A stretch of 64,000 nt of DNA from Dyella_B nitratireducens. GTDB lineage: Bacteria; Pseudomonadota; Gammaproteobacteria; Xanthomonadales; Rhodanobacteraceae. Shown in pieces: positions 25,303-34,800 of the stretch. Both the position numbers and the translations under genes were made by a program. Each line of letters opens with the position of its first letter. Positions within the stretch are counted from its first letter, which is position 1. The notes beneath the pieces are model-generated. The model was not told the origin of the DNA. It searched no databases and saw nothing but the letters and a program-made list of their open reading frames with translations. The stretch is from positions 3,906,001-3,970,000 of the forward strand of contig NZ_CP064032.1 in the NCBI RefSeq assembly GCF_049532905.1, in the 5' to 3' direction.

Positions 25303-26736
25303 GTGTTTCTAGAACTCGACGGTCGGGGGCCACTCTACGATCAGCTGACGCGTGCACTGAAAGCTTCGATTCTCGATGGCCGCATTCCCGCGGGTACGCA
25401 GCTGCCGCCCACGCGTGAACTGGCGCAAGAGTTGGAGATTTCACGCACCACCGTGCTCGCAGCCTACGAACAGCTGCGCGCGGAAGGCTTTATCGACGGC
25501 CGGGTCGGCTCAGGCAGCTTCGTCAGCCACCTGCAAGCCAGGCCGCTGCAGCACCACGTTCAAACCAACATTCCGCCACCTTCGCGTTATGCGCAACGCG
25601 CACGAGCGGTGCGTAATTGGGATATTCCGCGCCTCCACCGCGGGTTGCGGTACGACCTGCTATACGGTTATCCGCAGATCAACCCCGCGCTCAACAACGC
25701 GTGGGGACGCGAGCTGGCACGCGCGGCGGCGTACACCCGCCTCAACGCCGTCGAAGTAGCCGGACTCAGCACGCTACGCCAGCAGACCTGCGACTATCTG
25801 GCGCGCCGACGTGGCGTGCAGGCAGAGCCGGAAGACGTAGTGATTGTCAGCGGCACACAACAAGCCATCGATCTCACGGCGCGCGTGCTGATCAACGAAG
25901 GCGATCACGTCGTACTGGAGGAACCGCATTATTTCCTCGCCCATCAGGCGCTGGTGGCACATGGTGCGGAACTCGTCGCGGTGCGCACCGACCAGCATGG
26001 GTTGGTATGTGACGAGCTGCCCACCCAGCCACCACGCCTGATTTACGTCACACCCTCCCATCACTTTCCTTCCGGCGCGGTGCTTTCCATGCAACGCCGG
26101 CTCGATCTGCTCAATTACGCCGAACGACATCAGTGCTGGATTCTGGAAGACGACTACGACGGCGAATTCCGCTACGACGCGCATCCGTTGGCGGCACTGC
26201 GTTCGCTCGACGAACGGGATCGCGTGATCTATGTCGGCACCTTCTCCAAGGTGCTATTTGGCGGATTACGCCTGGCCTACATGGTGCTGCCATCTGCGCT
26301 GCGCCTGGATTTTCTCAGCGCGAAATACCTCAGTGACATGGCCTGTCCGGTCATCGAACAGGCAGCGCTGGCGCATTTCATGGAAGACGGCGGTTTCGAG
26401 CGCCACCTGCGCCTGGGGCGCAAGGAGTTGAAGGCGCGTCGCGAAGCGTTGGTCGCCGGGCTAAACGAGTACGCAGGTGATCGCGTGACAATCACCGATA
26501 CGCCTGCCGGCATGCATCTGGTGGTGTGGCTGCGTGGTTACGACACGGCGCGCAGCGAGGCGCTGATTGCCTATGCGCATGAACATGGGCTGGGACTTTA
26601 TCCGATCAACCCACTGTATTTGCACGAACCGCAGCGCCAGGGGCTGCTGCTGGGCTATTGCGGGTTGTCGGTGAATGAATTGCGCGAGGCCATGCAGCTT
26701 TTCGGGCAATGCCTGGATCACATGGATCGCATGTGA
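25303..26736 (+). CDS. MocR/PdxR-type GntR regulator with aminotransferase domain
   Basis: 477-aa transcription factor: GntR winged helix at residues 5-75 (LPPTRELAQELEISRTTVL, GSGSFVS) joined to an aminotransferase-like domain. Unlike the MocR protein encoded at 19.8 kb it keeps the PLP lysine, Lys316 in YVGTFSKVLFGGLRL, along with ILEDDYDGEFRY. The likely start is GTG with GGGAGGG ten bases before it; a TTG five codons upstream is possible. No pdxST or other obvious target is adjacent; the family often controls a neighbouring or divergent gene, here the small membrane protein. Confidence 0.9.
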   Translation: MFLELDGRGPLYDQLTRALKASILDGRIPAGTQLPPTRELAQELEISRTTVLAAYEQLRAEGFIDGRVGSGSFVSHLQARPLQHHVQTNIPPPSRYAQRARAVRNWDIPRLHRGLRYDLLYGYPQINPALNNAWGRELARAAAYTRLNAVEVAGLSTLRQQTCDYLARRRGVQAEPEDVVIVSGTQQAIDLTARVLINEGDHVVLEEPHYFLAHQALVAHGAELVAVRTDQHGLVCDELPTQPPRLIYVTPSHHFPSGAVLSMQRRLDLLNYAERHQCWILEDDYDGEFRYDAHPLAALRSLDERDRVIYVGTFSKVLFGGLRLAYMVLPSALRLDFLSAKYLSDMACPVIEQAALAHFMEDGGFERHLRLGRKELKARREALVAGLNEYAGDRVTITDTPAGMHLVVWLRGYDTARSEALIAYAHEHGLGLYPINPLYLHEPQRQGLLLGYCGLSVNELREAMQLFGQCLDHMDRM

Positions 26737-26929
26737 AAGCCGCTTATACGTCTCCTCCCGGGCTGTAAAAACGTTGATCGTCGCCCCCTCGTGCACTCCG
26801 GGAAGATGGGCCTGAGGTTTTTTCATAAGGTCGGAAGGAAAGGCGTAAGCAACGCTTGGTGCGCCGCGGCAAGCTTTGCCTTATGCTGAGCGGCTTTCCC
26901 TGCTTTGGCAAAGATGTGAGGAGTGCCCC

Positions 26930-27463
26930 ATGGGCCTGGATATGGTTAGCGCCGGCCGCGACGTGCCGAACGAAATCAACGTCGTCATCGAGATTCCCAA
27001 GGACGCGGAACCGGTCAAATACGAGGTGGACAAGGAAAGCGGCGCGATTTTCGTGGACCGCATCCTCTCCACGCCCATGCGCTACCCCTGCAATTACGGC
27101 TACGTGCCGGGCACCCTGGGCGGCGACGGCGACCCGCTCGACGCGCTGGTGATCCTGCCGCTGCCGCTGGTCCCGGGCTCGGTGATCCGCTGCCATCCGG
27201 TCGGCATGCTGAAGATGACCGACGAGGCCGGCAGCGATGAAAAGCTGGTGGTGATTCCGTCGAAGAAAATCTTCCCTGGCTACGCGCACATCGAAGACAT
27301 CAAGGGTGTCTCGGGCCACTGGCTGGAGCGCATCGGCCACTTCTTCGAGCACTACAAGGATCTCGAGAAGGGCAAATGGGTGAAGGTGGAAGGCTGGGTT
27401 GGCGCAGAAGAAGCCAAAGCCGAAATCCTCGCTGGCGTGGAGCGTTGCAAAGGCAAGGCTTAG
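26930..27463 (+). CDS. ppa: Inorganic pyrophosphatase, soluble family I
   Basis: Cytosolic Mg2+-dependent enzyme that splits PPi to phosphate. 177 aa, the bacterial hexameric length. Active-site blocks: EIPKDAEPVKYEVDKESG, YPCNYGYVP, DGDPLDALV (the family signature with metal-binding Asp residues), KLVVIP and GHFFEHYKDLEKGKWVKV. The start is the ATG with GAGGAG eight bases upstream. Third PPi-metabolising enzyme within 14 kb after pfp and hppA. A strong hairpin terminator follows. Confidence 0.97.
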   Translation: MGLDMVSAGRDVPNEINVVIEIPKDAEPVKYEVDKESGAIFVDRILSTPMRYPCNYGYVPGTLGGDGDPLDALVILPLPLVPGSVIRCHPVGMLKMTDEAGSDEKLVVIPSKKIFPGYAHIEDIKGVSGHWLERIGHFFEHYKDLEKGKWVKVEGWVGAEEAKAEILAGVERCKGKA

Positions 27464-27471
27464 CCACGCAG

Positions 27472-27512
27472 AACAAAGCACGCCGCCAAATGGCGGCGTG
27501 CTTTGTTGAGCT
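27472..27512. terminator. Bidirectional terminator between ppa and the YadA-like gene
   Basis: AACAAAGCACGCCGCCA and TGGCGGCGTGCTTTGTT form a perfect 17-bp stem with a two-base loop, followed by GAGCTTTTT on the plus strand. The A-rich left flank can serve the convergent gene. Confidence 0.85.
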
Positions 27513-27518
27513 TTTTGA

Positions 27519-29981
27519 TTAGTCCCCTAGCACAACACCCGCGCCAACGCGGAAGATCGGCGAATCGCCTCGGGCCACTGAGACGCCCGCATTGATGTTG
27601 ACTCGGCCGTTCATGCTCCAGCGCGACACGGCCACGCCTAACGCGCTTTCGCCACGGTAGGACGCAGCCCCTGCGCTCAGTGCCACCTTGCCTGGCGCAT
27701 AGGGCATGTTGTTCACCAGCGCCGCCGATGACGCAATACCACGATTGGCCTGTCGCTGGTTGTGATTGATCAGCTGCTTCAGATCGTCGATCTTCTGGCC
27801 AGTCCAGCCCTGCAGGTTTTGCAGTTGCCCGACGTTGACAGCATCGGTAGCCTGCGTACCGGCGGCGACATTGGTGATCTGACGTTCGGCACCTTCCGCG
27901 CCCACTGAAACTGTATTAGCACGCTCGGCCACTGAGCCCGCGCCCAAAGCCACCGCATTGGTACCCGACGAAACCACCGTTGCTCCCTGACCTATCGCGG
28001 TGCCGGAAACTGCATTCGCGCTACTGTTGGCACCGATAGCTGCAGCATTGCTAGCACCGGCCGCTACCGTACTGTTCGCCCCCACTGCCACGCTGTTGTC
28101 AGCGTTGACTTTGGCGTTGCCCCCGATCGCGGTGTCATGGTCACCAGCAGCATACGAATCATTGCCAGCCGCCAAGCCATAGGCACCGAGAGCTTGGGCA
28201 TTGTGGCCAACGGCCGAGGCGTTATCACCCGTCGCCACCGAGTTGTAGCCCAGAGCCACCCCAGGTGTATCGCCCGCGTTAGCCTTGTCATTGGCACCAC
28301 TGCCGCCGGTGCCGTCCAAATAAGGGGGCGTACGGTCTTCATTCTCCAAAACGGTAACTCGGCTATCCAGACCGCCAATCTTGAGTTGCAAATCACTTTG
28401 CAAATCCGCGAGCTGCCCGAAATTCACCGCGTCGTACGTGCTTATACCGTTAGCCACGTTATGGATCGCTACCGGTGCTGACATATCTATACCGCCAAGC
28501 GTGATCGAGGTACGACTCGCATCATCGTATTTCACCGCGGAGGAATCGATATCGCCAACTTGGCCAGCAAGATCCATCAGCTGACCGACATTTACCGCAT
28601 CATTGTCCTGCGTACCGGCCGCCACGCCACGGATCTGACGATCTCCGTCGATACCATTCACCGTAACCAATGTACCGCCACTACTCGCTGCCATCGTCAC
28701 CGTTGCGCTGGCATCGACCTGCTGCACCAGGCCAGCATGGCCGATGAGCAGATTGTTGATATTATCGGTATTGCTTTCCACCTGCTGATGGGTTGCATAC
28801 AGCTGCGAACCGTTGACGGCGTCGTGGCTGGCACCGGATAGCTCACCATCCGCAATGTTATGCAATGCCACAGGCGAGACAGCACCGGCGCCACCAAGGG
28901 TTATCGATGTCTTGCTTGCATCGTCATATTTCACCGCCAAGGCGTCGAGATCATTAACATCTCCGGCCACATCATTCAGCTGGCTCAAGTTGACGGCATC
29001 GTTGTCCTTGGTGCCAGCAGCAACACCAGTGATCTGACGGGCGCCTGCGGTACCGGTGATATCCACTACCGTGCCACCGCTAGCAGCCGCCACCGTAATC
29101 TGAGCGTTGGTGTCAGCTTGCTGCACTAGGCCTGCATGACCGATCATCAGGTCGTTGATGCTGCCCTCGTTCACCGTTACTCGGCTATCCAACTTGGCAA
29201 TATTCTGTGCATTCGCTGTGACGTCCTGATTCGTAGCATAGAGTTGCGAACCGTTGACGGCATCGCCGCTGGCTACGGATACGTTTCCTGGCGCTACGTT
29301 ATGTAACGCCACCATTCCACTGGACTGACCATTGCCCAGCGTGACGCTGCTGTAATTAGTTGTACCGTCGGCATTCGTATCGTATGCAACGCGACGATTG
29401 ACGCCGATATCGAGCACACCGAGCGCGTCACCGACGTTATTCTGAGTTCCACCCTGCATACTATAAGTTGGCGAAGTGATCGTCCCATCTGCATTTATGG
29501 CAGCGCCACCACCATAGCCGCCGACGATCGACTGAGCTTGACCGACATTTACAGCATCGGTCAAAGCCGTACCAGCTGCGAGATGATTGATCTGATTGCC
29601 ACCAACGTCAAAAGCACCACCAATGGAAAGCTTGCCGTTGATAAAAGCACCATTGCCATTCAGCACCATGGAATTGGCGTCGAGACCAGCAACATTCATA
29701 GCGGCAACGCTGTTCACGTTGCAACCCGAATATTGACCGTTATTAATATGGCTACCACCGGTGAAATCGTCGATCACTCGGGTACAACCGCCATCGGTCA
29801 TATCATTGACCATGAATTCGGCCGCCCATGCCGAATCCGTCGGTACGCCCAGCAGGGCCATGAAACTCAATATCGCCATGGACAATGAAGTCTTCTTCTT
29901 GCCTGAGTCTATGGTGGTCCTTGAAGCATCGATCAGGCTCCTGGGCAACATGCTCGAGGTCGGCTTGCCAGTCTTATTCAT
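27519..29981 (-). CDS. YadA-like trimeric autotransporter adhesin
   Basis: Type Vc secreted adhesin of 820 aa. The long signal peptide (about 53 residues, ending DSAWAAEF) is the extended type common in autotransporters. A small N-terminal region with two cysteines (GGCTRV, SGCNVN) follows, then stalk units with neck motifs DAVNVGQ, DAVNGSQLYAT and DAVNLSQL. An approximately 170-residue segment is duplicated (each copy has IGHAGLVQQ, VKYDDAS-TSITLGG, DNDAVN-QL). A left-handed beta-roll head (repeats such as AVGHNAQALGAYGLAAGND) lies unusually late, about residues 560-680, before the last neck, coiled coil and YadA anchor. The protein ends VGAGVVLGD, without the terminal aromatic residue typical of the anchor. 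Confidence 0.92.
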   Translation of the reverse strand: MNKTGKPTSSMLPRSLIDASRTTIDSGKKKTSLSMAILSFMALLGVPTDSAWAAEFMVNDMTDGGCTRVIDDFTGGSHINNGQYSGCNVNSVAAMNVAGLDANSMVLNGNGAFINGKLSIGGAFDVGGNQINHLAAGTALTDAVNVGQAQSIVGGYGGGAAINADGTITSPTYSMQGGTQNNVGDALGVLDIGVNRRVAYDTNADGTTNYSSVTLGNGQSSGMVALHNVAPGNVSVASGDAVNGSQLYATNQDVTANAQNIAKLDSRVTVNEGSINDLMIGHAGLVQQADTNAQITVAAASGGTVVDITGTAGARQITGVAAGTKDNDAVNLSQLNDVAGDVNDLDALAVKYDDASKTSITLGGAGAVSPVALHNIADGELSGASHDAVNGSQLYATHQQVESNTDNINNLLIGHAGLVQQVDASATVTMAASSGGTLVTVNGIDGDRQIRGVAAGTQDNDAVNVGQLMDLAGQVGDIDSSAVKYDDASRTSITLGGIDMSAPVAIHNVANGISTYDAVNFGQLADLQSDLQLKIGGLDSRVTVLENEDRTPPYLDGTGGSGANDKANAGDTPGVALGYNSVATGDNASAVGHNAQALGAYGLAAGNDSYAAGDHDTAIGGNAKVNADNSVAVGANSTVAAGASNAAAIGANSSANAVSGTAIGQGATVVSSGTNAVALGAGSVAERANTVSVGAEGAERQITNVAAGTQATDAVNVGQLQNLQGWTGQKIDDLKQLINHNQRQANRGIASSAALVNNMPYAPGKVALSAGAASYRGESALGVAVSRWSMNGRVNINAGVSVARGDSPIFRVGAGVVLGD

Positions 29982-30396
29982 ACGATTCCTTGATATTCAT
30001 GTCTCGGCCGTGGCCAAAGCAAAAAACTCCATGCACCAGGAGAACATTGCCCTGGCGCGCCGAAACAACGAAATGAGTGATTAAGCCAGCTCAATGAACC
30101 CGCAAAGGCAGGTCACCATCCCTGGCAATGATGGTGAACCAGGATGTTATACATCGGCATTGGACTTCTAATATCAGGCTTCGCTCAAACAAGCTCGACA
30201 CAGAAACTCGATAAGGTGTCGGAAAAAAATTGCAGCTGTAATGTCTTGCGCACATGACTAATGCCATTGAATTACAGACATATATCAATCAATCGATCGT
30301 TATTTGCATGTACACGAAACGACTGAATGATCGGTGATCCTATTTTTCATCGGCAGACACTCTGAATTCCCGAAACTAGAGTGTCGACGGGCAAGA
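29982..30396. other. 415-bp AT-richer intergenic region upstream of the adhesin gene
   Basis: No gene is supported. It lies between the end of the LysR gene and the start of the adhesin gene, both on the minus strand, and should hold the adhesin promoter and 5' leader. Visible structure: GGTCACCATC (30111-30120) pairing with GATGGTGAACC (30130-30140) with one bulge, and GACACTCT/AGAGTGTC (30356-30363/30378-30385), the latter just past the LysR stop. Base composition is clearly lower in GC than the flanks, as often seen around horizontally acquired surface genes. Confidence 0.5.
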
Positions 30397-31320
30397 TTAG
30401 GACACGTTCAATCCGCTTTCCCACGGCGGCACGTCCCCAAACTGCTCCGCCAGGAAATCCACGAACGCACGCACGCGCAACGGCACCAGCCGACGCTGCG
30501 GCATCACCGCATAAATGCCGGTCTCGGCAATCGCATACTGTGGCAACACGACTTTCAATCGACCGGTACGCAGGTCGTCGCATACATGCCAGGTGGAGTG
30601 CTGCGCAATGCCCAGCCCCGCCAGTGCCGCATCCCGCAGCATTTCGCCCAGCGTCGATTCCAGCCGGCCGTTGACCCGCACCGTATGCAGTTGGCCTTGC
30701 GCATCATGCAGGCGCCAAATGTCCTGGCGGCCATGGCTGCCCACCAGCATCAGGCATTCGTGTTGACTGAGTTCTTCCGGAGTTTTCGGCATGCTGAAGC
30801 GCCGCAGATAATCCGGCGAGGCGCATAGCACGCGGCGGTTCACTGCCAGCTTGCGTGCCACCAGGCGCGAGTCGTGCAACGCGCCGATGCGGATGGCGAG
30901 ATCAAAGCCGGCGCTAATGAGGTCCTGCAATTCGTCACTGAAGTGCACGCTCAGGCGCACGCGCGGATAGCGCGCCATGAAAGCTGGCAGCAAGGGCGAA
31001 ACATATTGGCGCCCGAACGACGCCGATGCGGTAAGCCGCAGAGTACCGCCAACATCCGACGCGCCCTGACGCAGGCCCGAGGTGAGCGCTTCCAGATCCT
31101 CCACCAGGGTCCGCCCTTGTTCGGCCATTGCCAAACCTTCCGGGGTGGGGCTCAACCGTCGCGTCGTCCGATGCAGCAGCCGCACCCCCAGGTGCTGCTC
31201 CAGCCGCTTCAAACGCTGGCTGGCGACGGCAACGGACAGATCCAGGCTACGCGCGGCGGCGCTGATCGAGCCTTGATCCAGCACGCGCATGAACAGGATG
31301 AGGTCGCCGACGCGATCCAT
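30397..31320 (-). CDS. LysR family transcriptional regulator
   Basis: 307-aa regulator. N-terminal winged helix-turn-helix, residues 5-65, with GSISAAARSLDLSVAVASQR and LLHRTTRRLSPTPEG, then a periplasmic-binding-protein-like effector domain (about 90-295). This is the CrgA/AaeR-like LysR subtype. It is divergent from the MFS gene with about 100 bp between starts, the usual place for LysR control of the neighbour. The inducer is unknown. Confidence 0.92.
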   Translation of the reverse strand: MDRVGDLILFMRVLDQGSISAAARSLDLSVAVASQRLKRLEQHLGVRLLHRTTRRLSPTPEGLAMAEQGRTLVEDLEALTSGLRQGASDVGGTLRLTASASFGRQYVSPLLPAFMARYPRVRLSVHFSDELQDLISAGFDLAIRIGALHDSRLVARKLAVNRRVLCASPDYLRRFSMPKTPEELSQHECLMLVGSHGRQDIWRLHDAQGQLHTVRVNGRLESTLGEMLRDAALAGLGIAQHSTWHVCDDLRTGRLKVVLPQYAIAETGIYAVMPQRRLVPLRVRAFVDFLAEQFGDVPPWESGLNVS

Positions 31321-31422
31321 ATTTTCAATATTTCATTGAAAGTGATTCATCATATTGGCTGTTTTTATAGAAGATGCAAGCACCTACGCTGCGGTCCATC
31401 GCTTTTCGATGGAGTCCGTCGC

Positions 31423-32634
31423 ATGACCACCTCCCCCTCCCGTTCCACGCCACTGGCGCTTTACGCACTGGCTGCTGGCGCCTTCGGCATTGGCACCACC
31501 GAGTTCGTCATCATGGGCCTGCTGATCCAGGTCGCGGCCGATCTGCACGTGAGCATCGCCACGGCGGGCCTGCTGATTTCTGGTTATGCGTTTGGCGTAT
31601 TCGTAGGCGCCCCAGTGCTGACCATCGCCACCAGCCGCCTGCCGCGCAAGGCGGTGCTGATCGGACTGATGGCGATCTTCACCCTCGGCAATATCTGCTG
31701 CGCCATCGCGCCGAATTACGCGGTGCTGCTGCTGGCGCGCGTGATCACCTCGCTGGCGCATGGCACGTTCTTCGGCGTCGGCTCGGTGGTAGCAACCAGT
31801 CTGGTGGCAGCCGACCGCCGTGCTTCAGCCATCTCGATCATGTTTACCGGACTCACCATCGCCACCTTGCTCGGTGTGCCGGCCGGCGCCTGGCTTGGTT
31901 TGCACTTCGGCTGGCGCTCCACGTTCTGGGCCGTTGCTGCGATCGGCATCGTTGCCATGCTGGTGATCGTGGCGCTGGTGCCTGCCGGCCATGGGCACGG
32001 CAAGCGCATCGCGGTGCGCGAAGAATTGCGTGCCATCGGCAATCCATCCGTGCTGCTCGGTTTGCTGATGACGGTGCTTGGTTTTGCCGGCGTGTTCACC
32101 GTGTTTACCTATATCCAACCGATCCTCACATCGGTGACTGGCTTTGGCGAAGCAGCCGTCTCGCCCATCCTGTTGATGTTTGGCGTCGGCTTGATCGCCG
32201 GCAATCTACTCGGCGGCAAACTTGCCGATCGCCATTTGACACGCGCGCTGCTGCTCACATTGATCGCACTGATCGTGGTATTGGGCGTGATGACCTTCGC
32301 GCTGCATAGCAAAGTGCTGGCGGTGCTGTTCGTGGGACTGCTCGGCATTGCCGCCTTCGCTACCGTGCCGCCGCTGCAATTATGGGTGCTGCACAAGGCC
32401 GATGACGCAAAGAGCCTTGCATCCAGCTTGAACATTGGTGCGTTCAATCTCGGCAATGCGCTCGGCGCCTGGCTGGGCGGCATCGTCGTAGCGCGTGGTC
32501 CCGGTCTAGGTGCACTCACCTGGGTGGCAGCACTCGTCACCTTCTCGGGTCTGTTGGTTGCCATGTGGGCGCAGCAACGCGAAGCGAATCTGCAACGCCT
32601 GCCGGCGGATGCCTGCGCCAGCAATGGCACCTGA
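31423..32634 (+). CDS. MFS efflux transporter (AraJ/PbuE-like)
   Basis: 403-aa drug:H+ antiporter-type permease with 12 transmembrane segments. It starts near MTTSPSRSTPLALYALAAG and carries GIGTTEFVIMGLL, the hallmark of the AraJ/YdhP/PbuE group, then RLPRKAVLIGLM between TM2 and TM3. The ATG at 31423 has GGAG eight bases upstream. Probably controlled by the divergent LysR protein and cotranscribed with the aldo-keto reductase gene 30 bp downstream. Substrate unknown. Confidence 0.9.
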   Translation: MTTSPSRSTPLALYALAAGAFGIGTTEFVIMGLLIQVAADLHVSIATAGLLISGYAFGVFVGAPVLTIATSRLPRKAVLIGLMAIFTLGNICCAIAPNYAVLLLARVITSLAHGTFFGVGSVVATSLVAADRRASAISIMFTGLTIATLLGVPAGAWLGLHFGWRSTFWAVAAIGIVAMLVIVALVPAGHGHGKRIAVREELRAIGNPSVLLGLLMTVLGFAGVFTVFTYIQPILTSVTGFGEAAVSPILLMFGVGLIAGNLLGGKLADRHLTRALLLTLIALIVVLGVMTFALHSKVLAVLFVGLLGIAAFATVPPLQLWVLHKADDAKSLASSLNIGAFNLGNALGAWLGGIVVARGPGLGALTWVAALVTFSGLLVAMWAQQREANLQRLPADACASNGT

Positions 32635-32664
32635 TCAATCGCCTTCTACTATTCACCGCAAGGA

Positions 32665-33711
32665 ATGAGCATGGATTATCGATTGCTTGGCGCATCCGGG
32701 TTGAAAGTACCTGTCCTCGGTTTTGGCGCAGGCACGTTTGGCGGCAAGGGGCCACTGTTCAGTGCATGGGGTAACGCGGATACCGAGGAAGCACGCCGCT
32801 TGCTCGACATCTGTCTCGATGCTGGCGTGAATCTGTTTGATACGGCAGACGTCTATTCCGATGGCGCTTCGGAAACCATTCTCGGTGAAGCGCTGAAAGG
32901 CCGCCGCGACAAGGCCATCCTTTCTACCAAACTCACATTGCGTGCAGGTGATGGCCCCAATGACGTAGGTGCATCACGGCACCACTTGGTGAGTGGCGTC
33001 GAACGCGCACTCAAGCGCTTGCATACGGATTACATCGACCTGCTGCAATTGCATCACTTCGATGCAATGACACCGGTGGAAAGCGTCATGCGCACGCTCG
33101 ACGACCTGGTGCGTGATGGCAAAGTGCGTTACCTCGGCGCTTCGAATTTCTCCGGCTGGCAGTTGATGAAATCGCAAGCCGTGGCCGATCGCTATGGCTA
33201 CACGCGCTTTGTGGCCAACCAGACGTACTATTCGCTGATCGGCCGCGATTACGAGTGGGAACTGATGCCGCTGGGACTGGACCAAGGCGTTGGCGCGGTA
33301 GTTTGGAGCCCGCTGGGCTGGGGTCGCCTGACCGGCAAGATTCGCCGTGGTCAGCCGCTGCCCGCAGGCAGCCGCCTGCACGAGACAGCAAGTTTTGCGC
33401 CGCCAGTGGATGAGGAGCGGCTTTACCGTGTCGTGGATGCACTCGATAACATCGCCGTGGAAACCGGCAAAACAGTGCCGCAGGTTGCGTTGAACTGGCT
33501 GCTGCAACGCCCCAGCGTGTCGACCATCCTGATCGGCGCCCGCAACGAAGCACAGCTGCGCCAGAACCTCGGCGCGATCGGCTGGAATCTGACGCGCGAA
33601 CACATCGCACGATTGGACGCAGCCAGCGCCGTCACCCCGCCTTATCCCTATTACCCGTATTGGAACGGACAATTTGCCGAACGCACGCCGCCGGCTGTCC
33701 AGACTGCATGA
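32665..33711 (+). CDS. Aldo/keto reductase
   Basis: 348-aa NADPH-dependent carbonyl reductase with a TIM barrel. Catalytic tetrad visible: Asp and Tyr in LFDTADVYSDG, Lys in ILSTKLTL and His in LLQLHHFD. VRYLGASNFSGWQL and the late TILIGARN cofactor motif place it in the YakC/Tas-like AKR subgroup. It sits between the MFS gene (30 bp) and the MDR oxidoreductase (20 bp) in a likely LysR-controlled operon, perhaps for reactive aldehydes or quinones. Confidence 0.92.
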   Translation: MSMDYRLLGASGLKVPVLGFGAGTFGGKGPLFSAWGNADTEEARRLLDICLDAGVNLFDTADVYSDGASETILGEALKGRRDKAILSTKLTLRAGDGPNDVGASRHHLVSGVERALKRLHTDYIDLLQLHHFDAMTPVESVMRTLDDLVRDGKVRYLGASNFSGWQLMKSQAVADRYGYTRFVANQTYYSLIGRDYEWELMPLGLDQGVGAVVWSPLGWGRLTGKIRRGQPLPAGSRLHETASFAPPVDEERLYRVVDALDNIAVETGKTVPQVALNWLLQRPSVSTILIGARNEAQLRQNLGAIGWNLTREHIARLDAASAVTPPYPYYPYWNGQFAERTPPAVQTA

Positions 33712-33731
33712 CGCAAAACCTCGGAGACCCG

Positions 33732-34751
33732 ATGATGAAAGCCGTTGCCCTCACCCGTTATCTGCCCATCGACGATCCGCAGTCGCTGGTCGACGTGGAG
33801 TTGCCCAAACCGGAGATCGGCCCGCAAGACCTGCTGGTGCGCGTGGAAGCCGTATCCGTCAATCCGGTGGATACCAAGCTGCGTGCACCCAAGCCACAGG
33901 TCGAAGCGCAACCGCGCGTGCTCGGCTTCGATGCCGCTGGAACGGTGGAAGCGGTCGGCGCCGACGTCACCGGTTTCAAGCCGGGTGATGAGGTGTATTA
34001 CGCCGGCGACGTGACCCGTGCAGGCAGTAATGCGCAATACCAAGCCGTGGATGCGCGTCTGGTTGCGCATCGGCCGCGCCGTCTCGATGCCGCTGCAGCT
34101 GCAGCCTTGCCGCTCGTCACCATTACCGCGTGGGAGCTGTTGTTTCAGCGCATGCCATATCAACCCGAGCAAAGCGGCCATGGCAAATCGCTGCTGGTGA
34201 TTGCGGGTGCCGGCGGCGTAGGTTCGATGGCCATCCAGCTCGCGCGTCGAGCCGGCTTCACGGTGATCGCCACCGCATCACGACCGGAAACGCAGGCATG
34301 GTGCCGAGCGATGGGTGCGCAGCACGTGATCGATCATCGCCAACCGTTGACAGCGCAGCTGAAGGCGCTGGGTTTCAGCGAGATCGACGCCGTGGTCAAT
34401 CTTGCCGACACCGCACACTACTGGAACGAACTGGGTGAATTGCTAGCTCCGCAAGGTCACGTCGGCTTGATCGTGGAGCCGAAGTCGCCCGTCAACATGG
34501 GTGATCCGTACAAGGCCAAGTGCATTGGCATCCATTGGGAAATGATGTTTGCGCGGCCGCGCTTCAAAACCGCCGACATGGGTGAGCAAGGACGCATCCT
34601 GGCTCGCGTGGCGGCATTGATTGACGAAGGCGAACTGCGTGGCATTCAGCACGAAACCTTGAGCCCGATCAGCGCTGAAAACCTGCGCGAGGCGCATCGG
34701 CGATTGGAGTCGGGCAGCACGATCGGCAAGGTGGTGCTTACGGGCTGGTAA
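33732..34751 (+). CDS. Zinc-type alcohol dehydrogenase-like / quinone oxidoreductase
   Basis: 339-aa MDR-superfamily reductase. The GroES-like N-terminal domain begins MMKAVALTRYLP and has VNPVDTKLR and VLGFDAAGTVEAVG. The Rossmann domain has VIAGAGGVGSMAIQLAR. The structural and catalytic zinc cysteines are absent, typical for the YhdH/quinone-reductase-like branch, so NADPH-linked reduction without zinc is expected. CGGAGA lies ahead of the ATGATG start; 33735 is an equal choice. Third gene of the MFS/AKR/MDR set. Confidence 0.9.
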   Translation: MMKAVALTRYLPIDDPQSLVDVELPKPEIGPQDLLVRVEAVSVNPVDTKLRAPKPQVEAQPRVLGFDAAGTVEAVGADVTGFKPGDEVYYAGDVTRAGSNAQYQAVDARLVAHRPRRLDAAAAAALPLVTITAWELLFQRMPYQPEQSGHGKSLLVIAGAGGVGSMAIQLARRAGFTVIATASRPETQAWCRAMGAQHVIDHRQPLTAQLKALGFSEIDAVVNLADTAHYWNELGELLAPQGHVGLIVEPKSPVNMGDPYKAKCIGIHWEMMFARPRFKTADMGEQGRILARVAALIDEGELRGIQHETLSPISAENLREAHRRLESGSTIGKVVLTGW

Positions 34752-34762
34752 TGGCCATGGAC

Positions 34763-34792
34763 CCGCCATTCCCACGAACGCGGGAATGGCGG
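34763..34792. repeat. CCGCCATTCCC palindromic repeat
   Basis: CCGCCATTCCC and GGGAATGGCGG, perfect 11-bp arms with an 8-base loop, 11 bp after the oxidoreductase stop. Related to the copies at 12189 and 46093, and possibly a terminator. Confidence 0.5.
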
Positions 34793-34800
34793 CCCTACGG

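Noticed and set aside
30091..30288. 65-codon minus-strand frame in the adhesin upstream region
   Set aside because: No ribosome-binding site, no similarity, and codon use unlike the neighbours.
29982..30396. Search for an sRNA or phage attachment site in the AT-richer gap
   Set aside because: Only short stems were seen, with no T-run terminator, tRNA end or direct repeats.
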